Shown here: one piece after another, positions 7,941 to 16,100 of the stretch | Layout of the letters: each line of letters starts with the position of its first letter | How positions within the stretch are numbered: position 1 is the first letter of the stretch | Source of the DNA: Ruminococcaceae bacterium UBA1404 | GTDB taxonomy: Bacteria; Bacillota; Clostridia; Oscillospirales; Ruminococcaceae | Direction: 5' to 3' | Length of the DNA stretch: 28,616 nucleotides | NCBI GenBank assembly: GCA_002305075.1 | Contig: DBQC01000008.1 | Location: forward strand, 7,986 to 36,601 | Notes under the pieces: generated by a model | Databases searched by the model: none | The model's input: the letters and a program-made list of their open reading frames with translations, nothing else | Told to the model about the DNA's origin: nothing | Made by a program: the position numbers and the translations under genes

Positions 7941-7980
7941 AGCCCCCGGCGCCCCCGCCAAACGGCGGGGGCGCCGGGCT
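7941..7980 (+). terminator. Strong GC hairpin after the surface protein gene
   Basis: AGCCC(CC)GGCGCCCCCGCC pairs with GGCGGGGGCGCCGGGCT with a two-base bulge and a four-base loop. There is little T-tract afterwards, but the position four bases after the stop and the stem strength support a terminator. Confidence 0.75.
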
Positions 7981-8053
7981 TATGCGGGGGGATAGGTGGC
8001 CGCATCAGAGTAAAAGGCCCTAGAGCGGCACCAATATGCAGCAGATACAAAGC

Positions 8054-8082
8054 TTTAAGGCACTATATATAAAATTTATTAT
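8054..8082 (+). promoter_or_regulatory. Possible promoter of the phage-type regulator gene
   Basis: TTTAAG (8054-8059), 17 bp, TATTAT (8077-8082). If used, it gives a leader of about 165 bases before the GTG start. Confidence 0.4.
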
Positions 8083-8255
8083 GAAGAAAAAAGGCGGAAA
8101 TCTCCGCAAAAATGGCGGGCTTGTCCTCTTTAGAGGTGGTTTTGGGGGCAGCAGAGGCCAAAATCGCCTTTTTTTCGGCGATTTTAGTCTGCCGCCCACA
8201 AGTGACCCCGATAGAATGGCCTTGCAAGGGGAATTCTATTGGGAGGACAACAGCC
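8083..8255 (+). other. Hairpin-rich leader region ahead of the phage-type regulator
   Basis: This fills most of the 318-base gap 7938-8255, which has no convincing gene. It contains several inverted repeats: GCGGA/TCCGC (8094-8107), CCTCT/AGAGG (8125-8136), AAAATCGCC/GGCGATTTT with an all-T loop (8160-8185), and ATAGAAT/ATTCTAT (8211-8239) enclosing CCTTGCAAGG. The last one ends immediately before the GGGAGG ribosome site. It could be a regulatory leader, an operator array or a small RNA; no known riboswitch class was recognised. Confidence 0.5.
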
Positions 8256-8573
8256 GTGAAAAAAACCAGCCTAAACCCAAACAAAACCCTGCCCGACTAT
8301 CTGCGCATGGAATGCACCTATCTGCTGCGGGGACACGCCGCCCGCCGCCGGGCCATACAGACCGGAGAAATCAGCGGCGCCGAGCGCAAAAAGTACGAGG
8401 CGGTGGAACAGGCCCTTTGCAGCATTGAACCGGTGCTGCGCCGCCCGGTGATGGACTCGCTCATCCACCGCATACCCTACGAGCATCTCTGTGTGCCCTG
8501 CGGCCGCCAGACCTTTTATCGCCGCCGCCGCACTTTGCTTACCGCCTTAGCTCGGGAGCTCGATTATCTCTAA
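8256..8573 (+). CDS. Small phage-type regulator, ArpU / sigma region 4-like
   Basis: A 105-residue protein starting at GTG 8256, with GGGAGG at 8241-8246 as ribosome site. The N-terminal half (LPDYLRMECTYLLRGH, then a basic stretch AARRRAIQTGEISGAERKKYE) and the C-terminal end (CGRQTFYRRRRTLLTALARELDYL, residues 82-105) resemble phage ArpU/DUF1492-type proteins, whose C-terminus is a sigma-70 region 4-like helix-turn-helix. Those proteins activate late or lysis genes in prophages. Here no other phage gene is nearby, so it may be a domesticated remnant. Family resemblance is from recall of the sequence pattern, so confidence is moderate. A longer reading from ATG 8112 is open but has no ribosome site and crosses the hairpins. 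Confidence 0.7.
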   Translation: MKKTSLNPNKTLPDYLRMECTYLLRGHAARRRAIQTGEISGAERKKYEAVEQALCSIEPVLRRPVMDSLIHRIPYEHLCVPCGRQTFYRRRRTLLTALARELDYL

Positions 8574-8593
8574 TCCCGGGCAGCACCTGCTTA

Positions 8594-8622
8594 TTGCGGC
8601 AGAGCATGGGTTGTGCTATGCT
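8594..8622 (+). promoter_or_regulatory. Predicted promoter of the lipoprotein gene
   Basis: TTGCGG (8594-8599), 17 bp, TATGCT (8617-8622), with the extended -10 TGTGC directly before the hexamer. Confidence 0.5.
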
Positions 8623-8657
8623 ATAAAGGCAGAATGTCAATATTCCTGGAGGAAAAT

Positions 8658-9344
8658 ATGAAAAAAAACCTACTCACCGTCATGGCTCTTTTGCTGCTAA
8701 TCGGCTGTAGTCAGCCCGCCGAGAGTCTGCCCCCCGCCTCCTCGCAGCCCCAGCCGCCGCCCGAGGCCGATGTGCGCACCGATGTGGCCTTTGTGCCCGA
8801 ACCTATCGAGGAGGCGCAAATCGAGCTGCTTGTGTTCAGCCCCCATGCCCCCGAAAAGCCGGGCTATTATATCGACCTGCTGCCCGAAGCTGCCTTTGTC
8901 GCCCACGGCGGCGATGTTTGGAGCGAGAATTACACCGTGATCGAGCCCTCGGGCATCGGGAGCATGAGCATCTCGCTGCTGTCCTGCCCAAGCGACCCCT
9001 TAGATTACTTTGATCTTGCCAGCGAGGAGGAGCTTACAAATAAGCTCATTGCCTATATCTTCCCCACCGGCGACCGCCACCGTGGTCAGCAGCGTGCCGT
9101 GGCCGACTTCGAGTACACCCTTACGGTGGACCACTCGGGCACCCGGGAGGGCTGGCAGGCCTATATCATCGAGTTTGAGGACAGGGATACCCAGACCCAC
9201 TCCATCCGTTTTCTCTCGGCCAATGATGATATTGGCGAGCACTACACGGGCATTGCGGTCAATATCAACCTGCCCATGGGCGAAACGGCGGCTTACGAGG
9301 CCTATATGCAGATGTTGCACAGTATTCGCCGGGCCGAAAGCTAA
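8658..9344 (+). CDS. Putative lipoprotein of unknown function
   Basis: A 228-residue protein with a lipoprotein signal peptide: MKKNLLTVMALLLLIGC, with the lipobox LLIGC and the acylated cysteine at residue 17. A low-complexity Ser/Pro/Gln linker follows (about residues 18-40), then a globular part of about 185 residues with no motif I recognise; it has several beta-strand-like segments (for example FEYTLTVDH and YIIEFEDRD) and ends MQMLHSIRR. It would be anchored to the outer face of the membrane. ATG 8658 has CTGGAGG upstream; an earlier ATG at 8613 would spoil the signal peptide. The next gene, htrA, follows at 120 bp, and both would act at the cell surface. Confidence 0.8.
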   Translation: MKKNLLTVMALLLLIGCSQPAESLPPASSQPQPPPEADVRTDVAFVPEPIEEAQIELLVFSPHAPEKPGYYIDLLPEAAFVAHGGDVWSENYTVIEPSGIGSMSISLLSCPSDPLDYFDLASEEELTNKLIAYIFPTGDRHRGQQRAVADFEYTLTVDHSGTREGWQAYIIEFEDRDTQTHSIRFLSANDDIGEHYTGIAVNINLPMGETAAYEAYMQMLHSIRRAES

Positions 9345-9423
9345 ATTTGGCTGTCCATAAATTATCGCATTTTCTTTCATTATCTGTTATTTTATGCTTC
9401 ATGCATTTATCACAGTATTAGGC

Positions 9424-9429
9424 TACAAT
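9424..9429 (+). promoter_or_regulatory. Possible -10 box of the htrA promoter
   Basis: TACAAT lies 36 bp before the start codon in an A/T-rich gap; no convincing -35 hexamer is at the right distance. Confidence 0.3.
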
Positions 9430-9464
9430 AGGCAGTAATCGCTCAAACTAAGGAGGCAGATACT

Positions 9465-10628
9465 ATGTATGACCAACAAAGTCCCTATACAGGGGGTCGA
9501 GGCGCCGGTGTGCGCAATCTGGCCGCCCTTTTAGCCGTGGCTATCGTGTCGGTATGTGCCGGGGCGGGCGGAGCCTATCTGGTGATGGAGAACTACCCGC
9601 TGCCCGAGCAGCCCGCCGAGACGGCATCCCAGGGCACTCCCGGGCCGATTTCCACCCCTCAGGTGATCACCGTGAGCGGTGACTTGAGCAATGTGGTAGA
9701 AAAAACCGCCGCCAGCGTGGTAGAAATCTATACCGAAACCATGCGGGCCAACTATTTTGGCCAGTACATCACCGAAGGAGCCGGCAGCGGCGTTATCTAC
9801 ACCGCCGACGGCTATGTTATCACCAACAACCATGTTATCGACGGCGCCCAGAGCATCATGGTGCGTAGCGGCACCGGCGAGGAATACGAGGCCATTCTTG
9901 TGGGGGCCGACGAGCAGACCGACCTGGCGCTGCTTAAGATTGACGCCGAGGGTCTGACCCCAGTGACCATGGCCGACTCGGACCAGATTCGGGTGGGCGA
10001 GGTGGCGGTAGCCATCGGCAATCCGCTAGGCACGCTGGGCGGCTCGGTCACCTCAGGCATCATCAGCGCCAAAGACCGCCAGCTCATCCTCGACAACCGC
10101 ACCATGACCTTACTTCAGACCTCGGCGGCGGTTAACCCCGGCAATTCGGGAGGCGGCCTGTTTAACGCCCATGGCCAGCTCATTGGTATTATTAACGCCA
10201 AAAGCTCGGGCGAATCGGGCGGTGCCACCATCGAGGGACTGGGCTTTGCCATCCCCAGCAACCTGGTGGCCAAGGTGGCCGAGGACATTATGCGCAGCGG
10301 CTATGTGAGAGGCCGCCCCCAAATTGGGGCCAGTGTGCGGGAGATTCGGGACCTGACCACTGCCGGCATATACGGCCTTGACCGGGTGGGCATCTATGTG
10401 ATTGAGGTCACCGTGACCGGCAACAACCTGCAGGCCGGCGACCTGATTGTGGAGGCCGACGGTGTGGAGATCAGCACCAACGCCGAGCTGGCTTCGGTCA
10501 TCAGCAGCCATGAGGTGGGCGAGAACATTGAGATGAAGGTCATCCGGGGCGGCCGGGAGATCACCGTGAAGGTTCCTCTCACCGAGCGCATTCCCGAACA
10601 TATCCGCCGGCAGATCAGAGTGGCTTAA
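9465..10628 (+). CDS. htrA: HtrA/DegP-type serine protease with PDZ domain
   Basis: A 387-residue protein. One membrane segment (about residues 17-41) anchors it, a Pro/Thr-rich linker follows, then a trypsin-like protease domain with the full triad: H123 in TNNHVI, D153 in QTDLALLKID and S228 in NPGNSGGG. A PDZ domain fills the C-terminus (about residues 285-375; LQAGDLIVEADGVEI is the carrying strand). The domain order and length match the HtrA/YkdA/YyxA group, which degrades or refolds misfolded exported proteins under envelope stress. The active-site motif reads GNSGGGLFN where GNSGGPLLN is more usual. The ATG has AAGGAGG upstream. It lies beside a lipoprotein and the large exported protein. 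Confidence 0.96.
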   Translation: MYDQQSPYTGGRGAGVRNLAALLAVAIVSVCAGAGGAYLVMENYPLPEQPAETASQGTPGPISTPQVITVSGDLSNVVEKTAASVVEIYTETMRANYFGQYITEGAGSGVIYTADGYVITNNHVIDGAQSIMVRSGTGEEYEAILVGADEQTDLALLKIDAEGLTPVTMADSDQIRVGEVAVAIGNPLGTLGGSVTSGIISAKDRQLILDNRTMTLLQTSAAVNPGNSGGGLFNAHGQLIGIINAKSSGESGGATIEGLGFAIPSNLVAKVAEDIMRSGYVRGRPQIGASVREIRDLTTAGIYGLDRVGIYVIEVTVTGNNLQAGDLIVEADGVEISTNAELASVISSHEVGENIEMKVIRGGREITVKVPLTERIPEHIRRQIRVA

Positions 10629-10664
10629 AAACACCAAATATGCTCCGCAGATGCGGGCAGGCTT

Positions 10665-10695
10665 GGAAAGGGGGCGGCAAGCCCCTTTTCCGTTT
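10665..10695 (+). terminator. Rho-independent terminator of htrA
   Basis: GGAAAGGGGGC pairs with GCCCCTTTTCC (one G-U pair), loop GGCAA, followed by GTTTT. Confidence 0.85.
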
Positions 10696-10738
10696 TGGCG
10701 GCAGCTGCTGCGCTTTTGCGCCGGGCAGAACCCTTTTC

Positions 10739-10768
10739 TTGTCAAGGATAGGCGGTCTGTGTTATACT
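10739..10768 (+). promoter_or_regulatory. Predicted promoter of the zinc-ribbon gene
   Basis: TTGTCA (10739-10744), 18 bp, TATACT (10763-10768), with an extended -10 TGT. The start codon is 29 bp further on. Confidence 0.65.
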
Positions 10769-10796
10769 TATAAAAACGACCTAAGAGGTAAACTTT

Positions 10797-11273
10797 ATGC
10801 GATATTGTACACATTGTGGCGAGCAAGCCCCAACCGAGGCGCTGTTTTGCCCAAATTGCGGCACCCGGCTTCCCACGGTGGCCGCCCAACATAACCCCTA
10901 TTATGGGGCCGACACCGGCGTGCCCGACTATGGTTCGGGTCAGCCCCCGGTAGGCCAGCCTTATTATGCCCCCCCGGCCCGGCCGGACGGTAAGCCCACC
11001 GGCGGCAGCCTTTCGCTGGCGATTATCAGCCTGCTGTTTAGCGTGCTGCTGCGGCCGGTTTTCGCCTATCCGGTGATTATTTACAGCATCTATCAAAGCA
11101 CCCGAGAGCTCAAAGAGGGCCTCACCACCCGCACCACGGCCCGCACCATGAGCGTTGTGGCCCTGGGTTTGGCGGTCATTAGCCATATGTTGGGCATCGC
11201 CCTGTCATCCATGGGGATCACCCTTGGAGATCTGATCGGCACGCTGACCATCGGCCTTGGCCTATCGGCCTGA
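10797..11273 (+). CDS. Zinc-ribbon membrane protein
   Basis: A 158-residue protein with an N-terminal zinc ribbon (CTHC at residues 4-7 and CPNC at 18-21), a Pro/Tyr/Gly-rich linker (about residues 30-65), and a C-terminal part with two hydrophobic segments separated by a charged helix (STRELKEGLTTRTTAR). This is the common zinc_ribbon_2 plus DUF4190/DUF4870-like arrangement in Firmicutes; the ribbon is probably cytoplasmic. Function is unknown. The ATG has AGAGGTAA nine bases upstream. It is a single-gene unit between two terminators. Confidence 0.8.
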   Translation: MRYCTHCGEQAPTEALFCPNCGTRLPTVAAQHNPYYGADTGVPDYGSGQPPVGQPYYAPPARPDGKPTGGSLSLAIISLLFSVLLRPVFAYPVIIYSIYQSTRELKEGLTTRTTARTMSVVALGLAVISHMLGIALSSMGITLGDLIGTLTIGLGLSA

Positions 11274-11282
11274 TAACGCACC

Positions 11283-11315
11283 AAAGCCGCCGCGCAATGA
11301 GCGCGGCGGCTTTTT
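11283..11315. terminator. Bidirectional terminator between the zinc-ribbon gene and galE
   Basis: GCCGCCGCGC / GCGCGGCGGC stem, loop AATGA, TTTTT on the right and AAA on the left. It separates two convergent genes. Confidence 0.9.
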
Positions 11316-11352
11316 GATTGGGGGTTTGGGCTCACCTGTGGGGGCCTGGTTT

Positions 11353-12372
11353 TTAGGTGGTCTCCACATAGCCTTTGGGGTTTTGGCGCTGGAATTCATA
11401 GGCATCCCGGCAGATGTCCGCAAGGCTGCGGTGGGTGCGCCAGTTCATGTCCCTGAGCGCTTTGGAGGCATCGGCCCAGTAGGCGGGCAAATCTCCCGCC
11501 CGGCGGGGCTTTATGCTGTAGGGAACGGCCTGTCCCGTAGCCTCGGAAAAGGCTTTTACCATCTCCAGCACGCTGACCCCCCGCCCCGAGCCTAAGTTGT
11601 GCACAAACAGCCCGTGGCTGCCCTCGATGAGCCCCAGCGCAGCCAGATGCCCCTCGGCCAAATCCATCACATGGATATAGTCTCGCACGCAGGAGCCGTC
11701 CGGCGTGGGGTAATCCCCTCCAAAGACCCCCAGCTCGGGCCGCCGCCCCACCGCCACCTGGGTGATATAGGGCATGAGGTTGTTGGGTATGCCGGCGGGG
11801 TCCTCGCCAATCAGCCCCGAGGGATGGGCCCCCACCGGGTTAAAGTAGCGCAAAATGGAGATAGACCAGCCCGGCTGGCTGTGATAAAGGTCGGTGAGCA
11901 TCCACTCCACGGCGGCCTTGGTGCGGCCATAGGGGTTCATGGGTTGCAGTGGCAGGTCCTCGGTGTAGGGGATGATGTCGGTGTCGCCATAGACCGTGGC
12001 CGAGGAGGAGAACACCAGCCGCCGCACGCCCTGCCGTTGCATCACCCGCAGCAGAGCCGCCGCCCCTTCGATGTTGGCCGAATAATAAGCCAGAGGCTGG
12101 GCCACCGATTCGCCCACCGCCTTGAGCCCGGCAAAGTGGATAACCCCCTCGATGGGATGGGTCTCAAACACCTCGGCCAGGGCCTGCTCGTTTCGCACAT
12201 CGGCCTTATAAAAGGCCGGGCGGCGCCCGGTAAGGGCCTCGATGCGGTTGACAACCAGCGCCTTGGAATTCACAAGGCTGTCCACAATAACCACCTCTCG
12301 CCCGGCTTCGGTCAAAACCGCCGCCGTATGGCTGCCGATATAACCGCAGCCTCCGGTTACCAAAATCGCCAT
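11353..12372 (-). CDS. galE: UDP-glucose 4-epimerase
   Basis: A 339-residue short-chain dehydrogenase-type epimerase that interconverts UDP-glucose and UDP-galactose with bound NAD. The nucleotide motif TGGCGYIGSH is at residues 6-15, and the catalytic S124 (SSSATVYG), Y148 and K152 (YGRTK) match the positions in E. coli GalE. The C-terminal substrate part has RYFNPVGAHPSG and the VRDYIHVMDLAEGH motif. The ATG at 12372 was chosen because the Rossmann motif starts at once; the 31 extra codons upstream have no conservation. No Leloir partner genes are nearby; the divergent sugar transferase suggests supply of UDP-galactose to surface polysaccharide (inference). Confidence 0.97.
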   Translation of the reverse strand: MAILVTGGCGYIGSHTAAVLTEAGREVVIVDSLVNSKALVVNRIEALTGRRPAFYKADVRNEQALAEVFETHPIEGVIHFAGLKAVGESVAQPLAYYSANIEGAAALLRVMQRQGVRRLVFSSSATVYGDTDIIPYTEDLPLQPMNPYGRTKAAVEWMLTDLYHSQPGWSISILRYFNPVGAHPSGLIGEDPAGIPNNLMPYITQVAVGRRPELGVFGGDYPTPDGSCVRDYIHVMDLAEGHLAALGLIEGSHGLFVHNLGSGRGVSVLEMVKAFSEATGQAVPYSIKPRRAGDLPAYWADASKALRDMNWRTHRSLADICRDAYEFQRQNPKGYVETT

Positions 12373-12402
12373 AGCTTCCACCCGCTTTCTTATACTTAAA
12401 AA

Positions 12403-12431
12403 AGTATAGCACAAAGCGCCCCTGCTGTGAA
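12403..12431 (-). promoter_or_regulatory. Predicted galE promoter
   Basis: TTCACA (12426-12431), 17 bp, TATACT (12403-12408) with extended -10 TGTGC on the minus strand. The -10 box is one arm of the inverted repeat TATACTT/AAGTATA (12391-12408), which could be an operator. Confidence 0.65.
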
Positions 12432-12482
12432 TGGCCCACTCTCCGCCGCCCATACTAAAGAGCATGAAGCCAAAGGAGCCGG

Positions 12483-13100
12483 ATGATGCAGACCAGATGC
12501 CAAAACATAAAGCGTGCTTTTGATCTTACGGTGGCTGCAGTGGGGCTGTTGCCTGCGCTGCCGGTGATGGCGCTGGCCTGTGCCGCCATCTGGATTGAGG
12601 ACGGCGGGCCGGTGCTGTTTTGTCAGGGGCGTATAGGTAGGTGGGGGCGGCCCTTTGCCATGCTCAAGCTGCGCACCATGCGTCGGACGCCCGGGCCCGC
12701 CCTTACCGCCCAAAACGACCCCCGGATAACCCGGGTGGGGCGGGTGCTGCGCCACACCAAAATCGACGAGCTGCCCCAGCTTTTCAATGTGCTGATGGGG
12801 GAGATGAGCCTGGTGGGTCCCCGCCCCGAGCTGCCCCGCTATGTGGCGGGCTACACCCCCGCTCAGCGGGAGGTGCTGCGGTATCGGCCCGGCCTGACCG
12901 ACCCGGCAGCCCTGCGCTTTAGCGGCGAGGAGCGCATACTGGCCGAGGCCGGGCACCGAGCCGAGGCGGTTTACCGCCGGGAGATTTTGCCCCGCAAGCT
13001 TAAGCTTTCCATTCTCTACGCGCGCCACGCCACGCCCCTGAGCGACCTTTGGATGCTGTGGCATACGCTTAGGGCGGTTTTTGGACGAGGGAAGCCATAA
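12483..13100 (+). CDS. Polyprenyl-phosphate sugar-1-phosphate transferase (Bac_transf family)
   Basis: A 205-residue protein of the WcaJ/WbaP catalytic-domain type that moves a sugar-1-phosphate from a UDP-sugar to undecaprenyl phosphate and so starts an exopolysaccharide or glycan. One membrane hairpin (about residues 10-37: KRAFDLTVAAVGLLPALPVMALACAA) is followed by the family blocks FCQGRIGRWGRPFAMLKLRTM, RVGRVLRHTKIDELPQLFNVL, GEMSLVGPRPELPRY and the PGLT motif. It lacks the N-terminal multi-membrane part of long homologues, as usual for PglC-like forms. Two ATGs (12483 and 12486) are possible; GGAG at 12475-12478 fits either. It is divergent from galE and stands alone, with no other polysaccharide genes in view. 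The sugar is not predictable. Confidence 0.93.
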   Translation: MMQTRCQNIKRAFDLTVAAVGLLPALPVMALACAAIWIEDGGPVLFCQGRIGRWGRPFAMLKLRTMRRTPGPALTAQNDPRITRVGRVLRHTKIDELPQLFNVLMGEMSLVGPRPELPRYVAGYTPAQREVLRYRPGLTDPAALRFSGEERILAEAGHRAEAVYRREILPRKLKLSILYARHATPLSDLWMLWHTLRAVFGRGKP

Positions 13101-13134
13101 CATAAAGCGCAGCAATGCCTGAATACAGCCATAC

Positions 13135-13165
13135 AAAAGCCCCCGCCGATTGGCGGGGGCTTTTT
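13135..13165. terminator. Bidirectional terminator between the sugar transferase gene and nifJ
   Basis: GCCCCCGCC / GGCGGGGGC stem, loop GATT, AAAA on the left and TTTTT on the right. Confidence 0.92.
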
Positions 13166-13184
13166 ACTGTTAGCAGTCGGCTGC

Positions 13185-16100
13185 TTAATCCTGAGCGTAG
13201 AGTTTGGAGAGCTGGAGCAGGTGATCGTACTTGGCACGGGCGCCGGCAGCCGCACGCTCGAAGAGCATATCGGCACGCTCGGGGAAGCTGCGCTTGAGGG
13301 AGGTGTACCGAGCCTCGCCCTGTATGAAGTCCAGATAGCTGGTCGAGGGAGCCTTGGAGTCCATGGTAAAGGGATTCTTGCCCTCGGCGGTAAGGCGGGG
13401 ATCGTAGCGGAAGGTGTGCCAGTAGCCGGACTCAACCGCGCTCTTGATCCGGGCTTGGGCCAGACCCATGCCGCCCTTAATGCCGTGGTTGATGCAGGGG
13501 GCGTAGGCGATGATGATGGAGGGGCCGTTGTAGCTTTCGGCCTCCACCATGGCCTTGACGCACTGGTTGTAGTCGGCACCCATGCCCACCTGTGCCACAT
13601 AGACATAGCCGTAGGTCATGGCGATTTCGGCCAGGCTCTTCTTGCCGATTTCCTTGCCGGCGGCGGCAAACTGTGCCACGGCGCCGATGGGGGTGGACTT
13701 GGAGGACTGACCGCCGGTGTTGGAGTAGACCTCGGTGTCGAACACTAAGATGTTCACATCCTCGCCGGAGGCAATCACATGGTCAAGACCGCCAAAGCCG
13801 ATGTCGTAGGCCCAGCCGTCTCCGCCAAAGATCCAGACCGACTTCTTGGCCAGATATTCTTTGGACTTAAGAATCTCGACGCAGGTGGGGCAACCCTCGG
13901 CGGCCGAGCGCTCGAGTGCGGCAACCAGCTCGTCGGTGGCCACACGGTTTTGGGCCGAGTTATCCTTGGTGGCCAGATACTTATCGGTGGCCTCGCGGAT
14001 ATAGTCCTTCTTGGTCATGGCATTCAGCTGCTCGATTTTTTCAATCAGGCGGGCGCGCAGCACATTCTGGGCAACGCTCATGCCGTAGCCATACTCGGCA
14101 TTGTCCTCAAACAGGCTGTTGGCCCAGCTGGGACCACGGCCGTCCTGACCCACGCTGTAGGGGGTGGAGGGAGCCGAACCGCCCCAGATGGAGGAGCAAC
14201 CGGTGGCATTGGCGATATACATACGGTCGCCGAACAGCTGGGTGACCAGCTTGGCATAGGGGGTCTCGCCGCAGCCGGCGCAGGCGCCCGAGAACTGGAG
14301 CAGGGGCTCCTTGAACTGGCTGCCCTTAACGGTGGTCTCCTTAAACTTGGCGAGCACCTCGGGGTAGCGGCGAACCTTAACGCCCTTGTTAAACACAGCC
14401 TGCTCGGCCATCTGGCTCTCGAGGGGCTGGAGCGCCAGAGCCTTTTCGCCCTTGCGACCCGGGCAGACCGCTACGCAGTTGCCGCAGCCGGTGCAGTCGA
14501 GGGGGGAGATGGTCACGGCAAACTTGTAGCCGGGCATACCCACCATATCCACCATCTTGGTGCCCTCGGGCATGGTGGCGGCGTCGGTCTCGTTGAGAGG
14601 CACAGGCCGAATGACGGCGTGGGGGCATACATAGGAGCAGAAGTTACACTGGATGCAGTTTTCGGGCAGCCACTCGGGCACATCCACGGCAATGCCGCGT
14701 TTTTCGTAGGCCGAGGTGCCCTGGGGGAAGGTGCCGTCGGCGGCGTCTACAAAGGCCGACACAGGCAGCTCGTCGCCCTTCTGGGCGTTCATGGGGGTGA
14801 GAATCTCGTCCACAAAGCGGCGCAGCTCGGGGGAACCCTCCTCGGCCTTGGGATAAGAGATGGAACCCGAAGCGTTCTTCCAGCTCTCGGGGATCTTAAC
14901 TTCCACAATGCCGCTTACGCCCCGGTCGATGGCCTCGTGGTTCATCTTGACCACATTGTCGCCAAAGCGTCCGTAGCTGGCAGTGGCCGCTTCCTTCATA
15001 TAGCGGATGGCATCCTCGATGGGGATGATGTTCGCCAGCTTAAAGAAGGCCGACTGCAAAATGGTGTTGATGCGGCCGCCCAGACCGATCTCACGGGCGA
15101 TGCCCACGGCGTCCACCGTGTAGAAGCGGATGTTGTTCTCGGCGATTGTGCGCTTGACATCACCGGGCAGGTGCTCGTCGAGCTCCTCGACGGTCCAAGC
15201 CGTGTTGAGAAGGAAGGCGCCGCCGGGCTTAACATCGCTTACCATGTCGTATTTGTTGACATAGCTCTGGTTGTGGCAGGCCACAAAGTCGGCCTTGCTG
15301 ATAAGATAGGTGCTCTTAATGGGGTTTTTGCCAAAGCGCAGGTGCGACACCGTGATGCCGCCCGACTTCTTAGAGTCGTAGGAGAAATAGGCCTGCGCAT
15401 ACATATCGGTGTGGTCGCCGATGATTTTGATGGAGTTCTTGTTGGCGCCCACCGTGCCGTCCGAACCCAGACCCCAGAACTTACAGCTTGTGGTGCCCTC
15501 GGGGCTGGTGTCGAGGTCGATGGTCTCAAGCGACAGATAGGTCACATCGTCGTTGATGCCGATGGTAAAGCGGGGCTTGGGGGCATCGGAAGCGGCATTT
15601 TGATACACGGCGGCAATCTGGCCGGGAACGGTATCTTTAGAGCCGAGGCCATAGCGACCCGAGTAGATGGGAATGTCCTTAAACTTACTGTTACGCAGGG
15701 CCAGCGCCACATCAAGGTAGAGGGGCTCGCCCACCGAGCCGGGCTCCTTGGTGCGGTCGAGCACGCTGATGCTCTTTACGCTGTCGGGAATGGCGGCGAT
15801 GAGGCGGTCGGCGCAGAAGGGGCGATAGAGCCGCACCTTAATAAGGCCCACCTTCTCGCCAGAAGCGGTCAGCTTGTCGATGACCTCTTCGGCGGTGTCG
15901 CACACCGAGCCCATGGCAATGATAACCCGGTCGGCATCGGGGGCGCCGTAGTAGTTAAACAGCTGATAGTTGGTGCCGATTTTGGCGTTGACCTGTGCCA
16001 TATAGTCCTCTACCACGCCGGGCAGGGCATCGTAGTAGGGGTTGGCGGCCTCTTTGGCCTGGAAGAAGATGTCGGGGTTTTGGGCCGTGCCCCGCAGCAC

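Noticed and set aside
8036..8428. Plus-strand 130-codon frame overlapping the leader and the phage-type regulator
   Set aside because: Crosses all hairpins, has no ribosome site at its start and no family resemblance; the regulator frame has a strong one.
8256..8573. Part of an intact prophage
   Set aside because: No integrase, portal, terminase or other phage gene lies nearby; flanking genes are chromosomal envelope genes.
10640..10894. 84-codon frame between htrA and the zinc-ribbon gene
   Set aside because: It runs through the terminator and promoter and out of frame into the zinc-ribbon gene.
11599..12399. 266-codon frame antisense to galE
   Set aside because: Shadow of galE, whose catalytic residues are all present on the other strand.
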